Source: an uncultured Synechococcus sp.
GTDB lineage: Bacteria; Cyanobacteriota; Cyanobacteriia; PCC-6307; Cyanobiaceae
Reading direction: 5' to 3'
Length of the DNA: 15,556 nt
NCBI GenBank assembly: GCA_937975655.1
Contig: CALJTZ010000215.1
Coordinates: 1 to 15,556, forward strand
Shown: positions 14,394-15,556 of the stretch, in pieces
How the letters are laid out: every line of letters starts with the position of its first letter
How positions within the stretch are numbered: the first letter of the stretch is position 1
Translations under genes and position numbers: made by a program
Notes under the pieces: generated by a model
Databases searched by the model: none
What the model was told of the DNA's origin: nothing
Seen by the model: only the letters and a program-made list of their open reading frames with translations

Positions 14394-15029
14394 ATGAGCG
14401 CCTCCACCCAGGCACCCACCCGCGAAGCCGCCCTCACCCTGATGCTCCGCCAGGGCGAAGTCACGGCGGGGCAGTTGGCTGATCAACTAGAGGTGTCCGT
14501 ACAGGTGATGCGCCGCCATCTGCGGTCCCTCCAGGACGACGGCCTCGTGGAGGCCTGCCCAGCAGCTGAGGGGCCTGGCAGGCCGAGTAACCGCTGGCAT
14601 CTCACCAGCAAAGGTCGCTCCCAATTCCCTGATGGCAGCGAGCACTTCGCCCTGGGCCTGCTCACCTCCATGGCCAGCAGCCTGCCCTCTGAGCTGGTGG
14701 ACCAGCTCCTGCAGCAGCAGGCTGCCGACAAAGCCGCCGACTACCGCCGCCAGATCGGCCAGGGGAGCCTGCAACAGCGCCTCGAGCAGCTCGTGGAATT
14801 GCGGCGCCGCGAGGGCTATGTGGCCGAATGTCGCCCAGACCCGGACAGCGCAGGCTGGATCATCAGTGAGTACCACTGCTCGGTCATGAAGATTGCCGAG
14901 CAATTCCCCTGCGTGTGCGACCAGGAACTCCAGCTGATTCGCCACACCTTCCCCGACTGCCAGGTGGAACGGGTGCACTGGCTGCTTGAGGGGGGGCACT
15001 CCTGTGGCTTCCGCCTGATCCCGTGCTGA
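14394..15029 (+). CDS. sufR: SufR, Fe-S-sensing repressor of the suf operon
   Basis: DeoR-like winged-helix regulator of 211 residues from ATG 14394; an earlier ATG (14364) would add ten unrelated residues. The winged helix covers about residues 8-75: REAALTLMLRQGEVTAGQLADQLEVSVQVMRRHLRSLQDDGLVE followed by the wing GPGRPSNRWHLTSKG. The C-terminal sensor has cysteines at 162, 175, 189 and 204, exactly the spacing CX12CX13CX14C reported for cyanobacterial SufR, which binds a [4Fe-4S] cluster per monomer and acts as a dimer. Extra cysteines are at 55, 146, 173 and 211. It is divergent from ftrC-sufBCDS and is expected to repress when its cluster is intact and release under iron or oxidative stress. 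The next gene overlaps its stop by 7 bases. Confidence 0.95.
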   Translation: MSASTQAPTREAALTLMLRQGEVTAGQLADQLEVSVQVMRRHLRSLQDDGLVEACPAAEGPGRPSNRWHLTSKGRSQFPDGSEHFALGLLTSMASSLPSELVDQLLQQQAADKAADYRRQIGQGSLQQRLEQLVELRRREGYVAECRPDPDSAGWIISEYHCSVMKIAEQFPCVCDQELQLIRHTFPDCQVERVHWLLEGGHSCGFRLIPC

Positions 15030-15397
15030 GCGAGGCCGATCTGCAGGAGCTGGAGAGCAGCCTGCTGCCCGCCCTCGAACGCCATCACCTGCGGCTTCTG
15101 GCCCACAGCCTGCGCTGCCTGCAGCAGGCGGCCACCAGCCCCGAAGCGCCCCTGCCGAGCCAGCAAGGCCTGCAGGCCTGGGCCCTGCAGCAGCCCAACC
15201 TGGCCGTGGATCCCAGCTTCATTCCGGTGCTGGTGGAGCAGCTGGCCAAGGCGGCCGTGCAGCTGGAGGCGATCGGCGCAGGCCTCCACAAGCCCCCCCT
15301 GACCCTGGACATGGCCGATCTCGTGCGCTGGGGACGGGCCCAAGCCGACGCCCGCATCGCCGCGCTCAACGACCCAACAGCCCCACCACACAACTGA
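15023..15397 (+). CDS. small helical protein coupled to sufR
   Basis: Not recognised. 124 residues, predicted almost entirely helical, Leu/Ala/Gln-rich (LSEADLQELESSLLPALERHHLRLLAHSLRCLQQA at the start; FIPVLVEQLAKAAVQLEAIGAGLH at 66-89), ending in a polar disordered tail (NDPTAPPHN). No signal peptide, transmembrane helix or metal motif; one cysteine. The GTG start at 15023 lies inside the last codons of sufR, giving a 7-base overlap, so translation is likely coupled to SufR. No other start is available upstream in this frame without deep overlap. Its 3' end overlaps the convergent membrane-protein gene by 32 bases. The tight coupling suggests a role connected with SufR or Fe-S status, but nothing in the sequence proves it. 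Confidence 0.7.
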   Translation: MLSEADLQELESSLLPALERHHLRLLAHSLRCLQQAATSPEAPLPSQQGLQAWALQQPNLAVDPSFIPVLVEQLAKAAVQLEAIGAGLHKPPLTLDMADLVRWGRAQADARIAALNDPTAPPHN

Positions 15398-15485
15398 CGC
15401 CGGCGAGGGCCAACAGGGCGGCAACCACGCCGGCCCAGCCGGGCCGATCCCCTTCCAATCCCGCCAGCGGCAGCGCCATCACCGG
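15366..15485 (-). CDS. C-terminal fragment of a membrane protein, possibly a DMT/EamA-type transporter
   Basis: Partial gene cut by the contig end. The minus strand reads 39 codons plus TGA: PVMALPLAGLEGDRPGWAG, then a hydrophobic helix VVAALLALAGVSCVVGLLGR. The pattern of a short PVMAL helix, a charged EGDRPG turn and a final helix is like the last two segments of 10-helix drug/metabolite (EamA) transporters, but 39 residues are too few for certainty. The reading frame runs exactly to the last genomic base before the adapter. Automated calling would extend it through the adapter and produce a false N-terminus. Confidence 0.5.
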   Translation of the reverse strand, partial: PVMALPLAGLEGDRPGWAGVVAALLALAGVSCVVGLLGR

Positions 15486-15556
15486 AGATCGGAAGAGCGT
15501 CGTGTAGGGAAAGAAGTGTCTTCGCCTGTGTAGATCTCGGTGGTCGCCGTATCATT
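15486..15556. other. Illumina TruSeq dual-index adapter (not genomic)
   Basis: Starts AGATCGGAAGAGCGTCGTGT and ends GTGGTCGCCGTATCATT, the reverse complement of the TruSeq HT universal (i5) adapter. The eight bases at 15520-15527 (CTTCGCCT) are the reverse complement of index D505 (AGGCGAAG). The block is 71 bases where 70 are expected, because GGGAAAGAGTGT carries an extra A around 15514-15515. On the minus strand it translates to MIRRPPRST-type sequence, well known as adapter contamination in protein databases. Confidence 0.99.

Noticed and set aside
1..15556. CRISPR array, tRNA, rRNA, insertion sequence, toxin-antitoxin or other defence module
   Set aside because: No regularly spaced repeats, no transposase or integrase, no tRNA-like cloverleaf or TTC-loop sequence was seen; nearly all of the window is accounted for by ordinary metabolic and Fe-S genes.

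Overview
The window looks like one contig of a high-GC, alpha-type (Synechococcus/Cyanobium-like) cyanobacterium. The diagnostic block is at 8.9-15.0 kb: a SufR repressor divergent from ftrC-sufB-sufC-sufD-sufS. FtrC is the ferredoxin:thioredoxin reductase catalytic subunit of oxygenic phototrophs, and the CX12CX13CX14C SufR is the cyanobacterial type. Most of the window is very GC-rich; the ftrC-sufBC part is visibly less so.

Layout. 1-203 is probably a fragment of an unrelated minus-strand gene, joined to a 5'-truncated S9 (prolyl-oligopeptidase-like) peptidase (219-1856, +) that overlaps a GltS-type sodium/glutamate symporter (1853-3235, +). Tail-to-tail with these lies a minus-strand group read from 5658 down to 3216: a protein with two DUF1543-like repeats, MtnA, and a FucA-like class II aldolase overlapping MtnA by 8 bases. 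The MtnA/FucA pair suggests a DHAP-type 5'-methylthioadenosine / 5'-deoxyadenosine salvage shunt rather than the classical MtnB-D methionine salvage route; this is inference. Next, on the plus strand, come a flavin amine oxidase, an aldo/keto reductase and a class I SAM methyltransferase (5691-8891). The suf operon follows on the minus strand (14125 down to 8908). A 268-bp intergenic region separates ftrC from sufR and holds a perfect 20-bp palindrome containing AAAC-N6-GTTT, very close to the CAAC-N6-GTTG SufR site known from Synechocystis. sufR is followed, with a 7-base overlap, by a small unrecognised helical protein, and then by the C-terminal 39 codons of a minus-strand membrane protein.

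The last 71 bases (15486-15556) are not genomic. They are an Illumina TruSeq dual-index adapter, with an i5 index matching D505 and one extra A. The contig therefore ends at an adapter-containing read, which makes the odd left-hand join (about position 200) more likely to be an assembly artefact too.

How the genes work together. SufS supplies sulfur and SufBCD is the scaffold for Fe-S assembly. SufR should repress when its own cluster is intact. FtrC, itself a [4Fe-4S] protein passing photosynthetic electrons to thioredoxin, is the first gene of the operon. I see no clearly new defence or mobile system. The most interesting biology is the MtnA-FucA-DUF1543 group and the SufR operator region.
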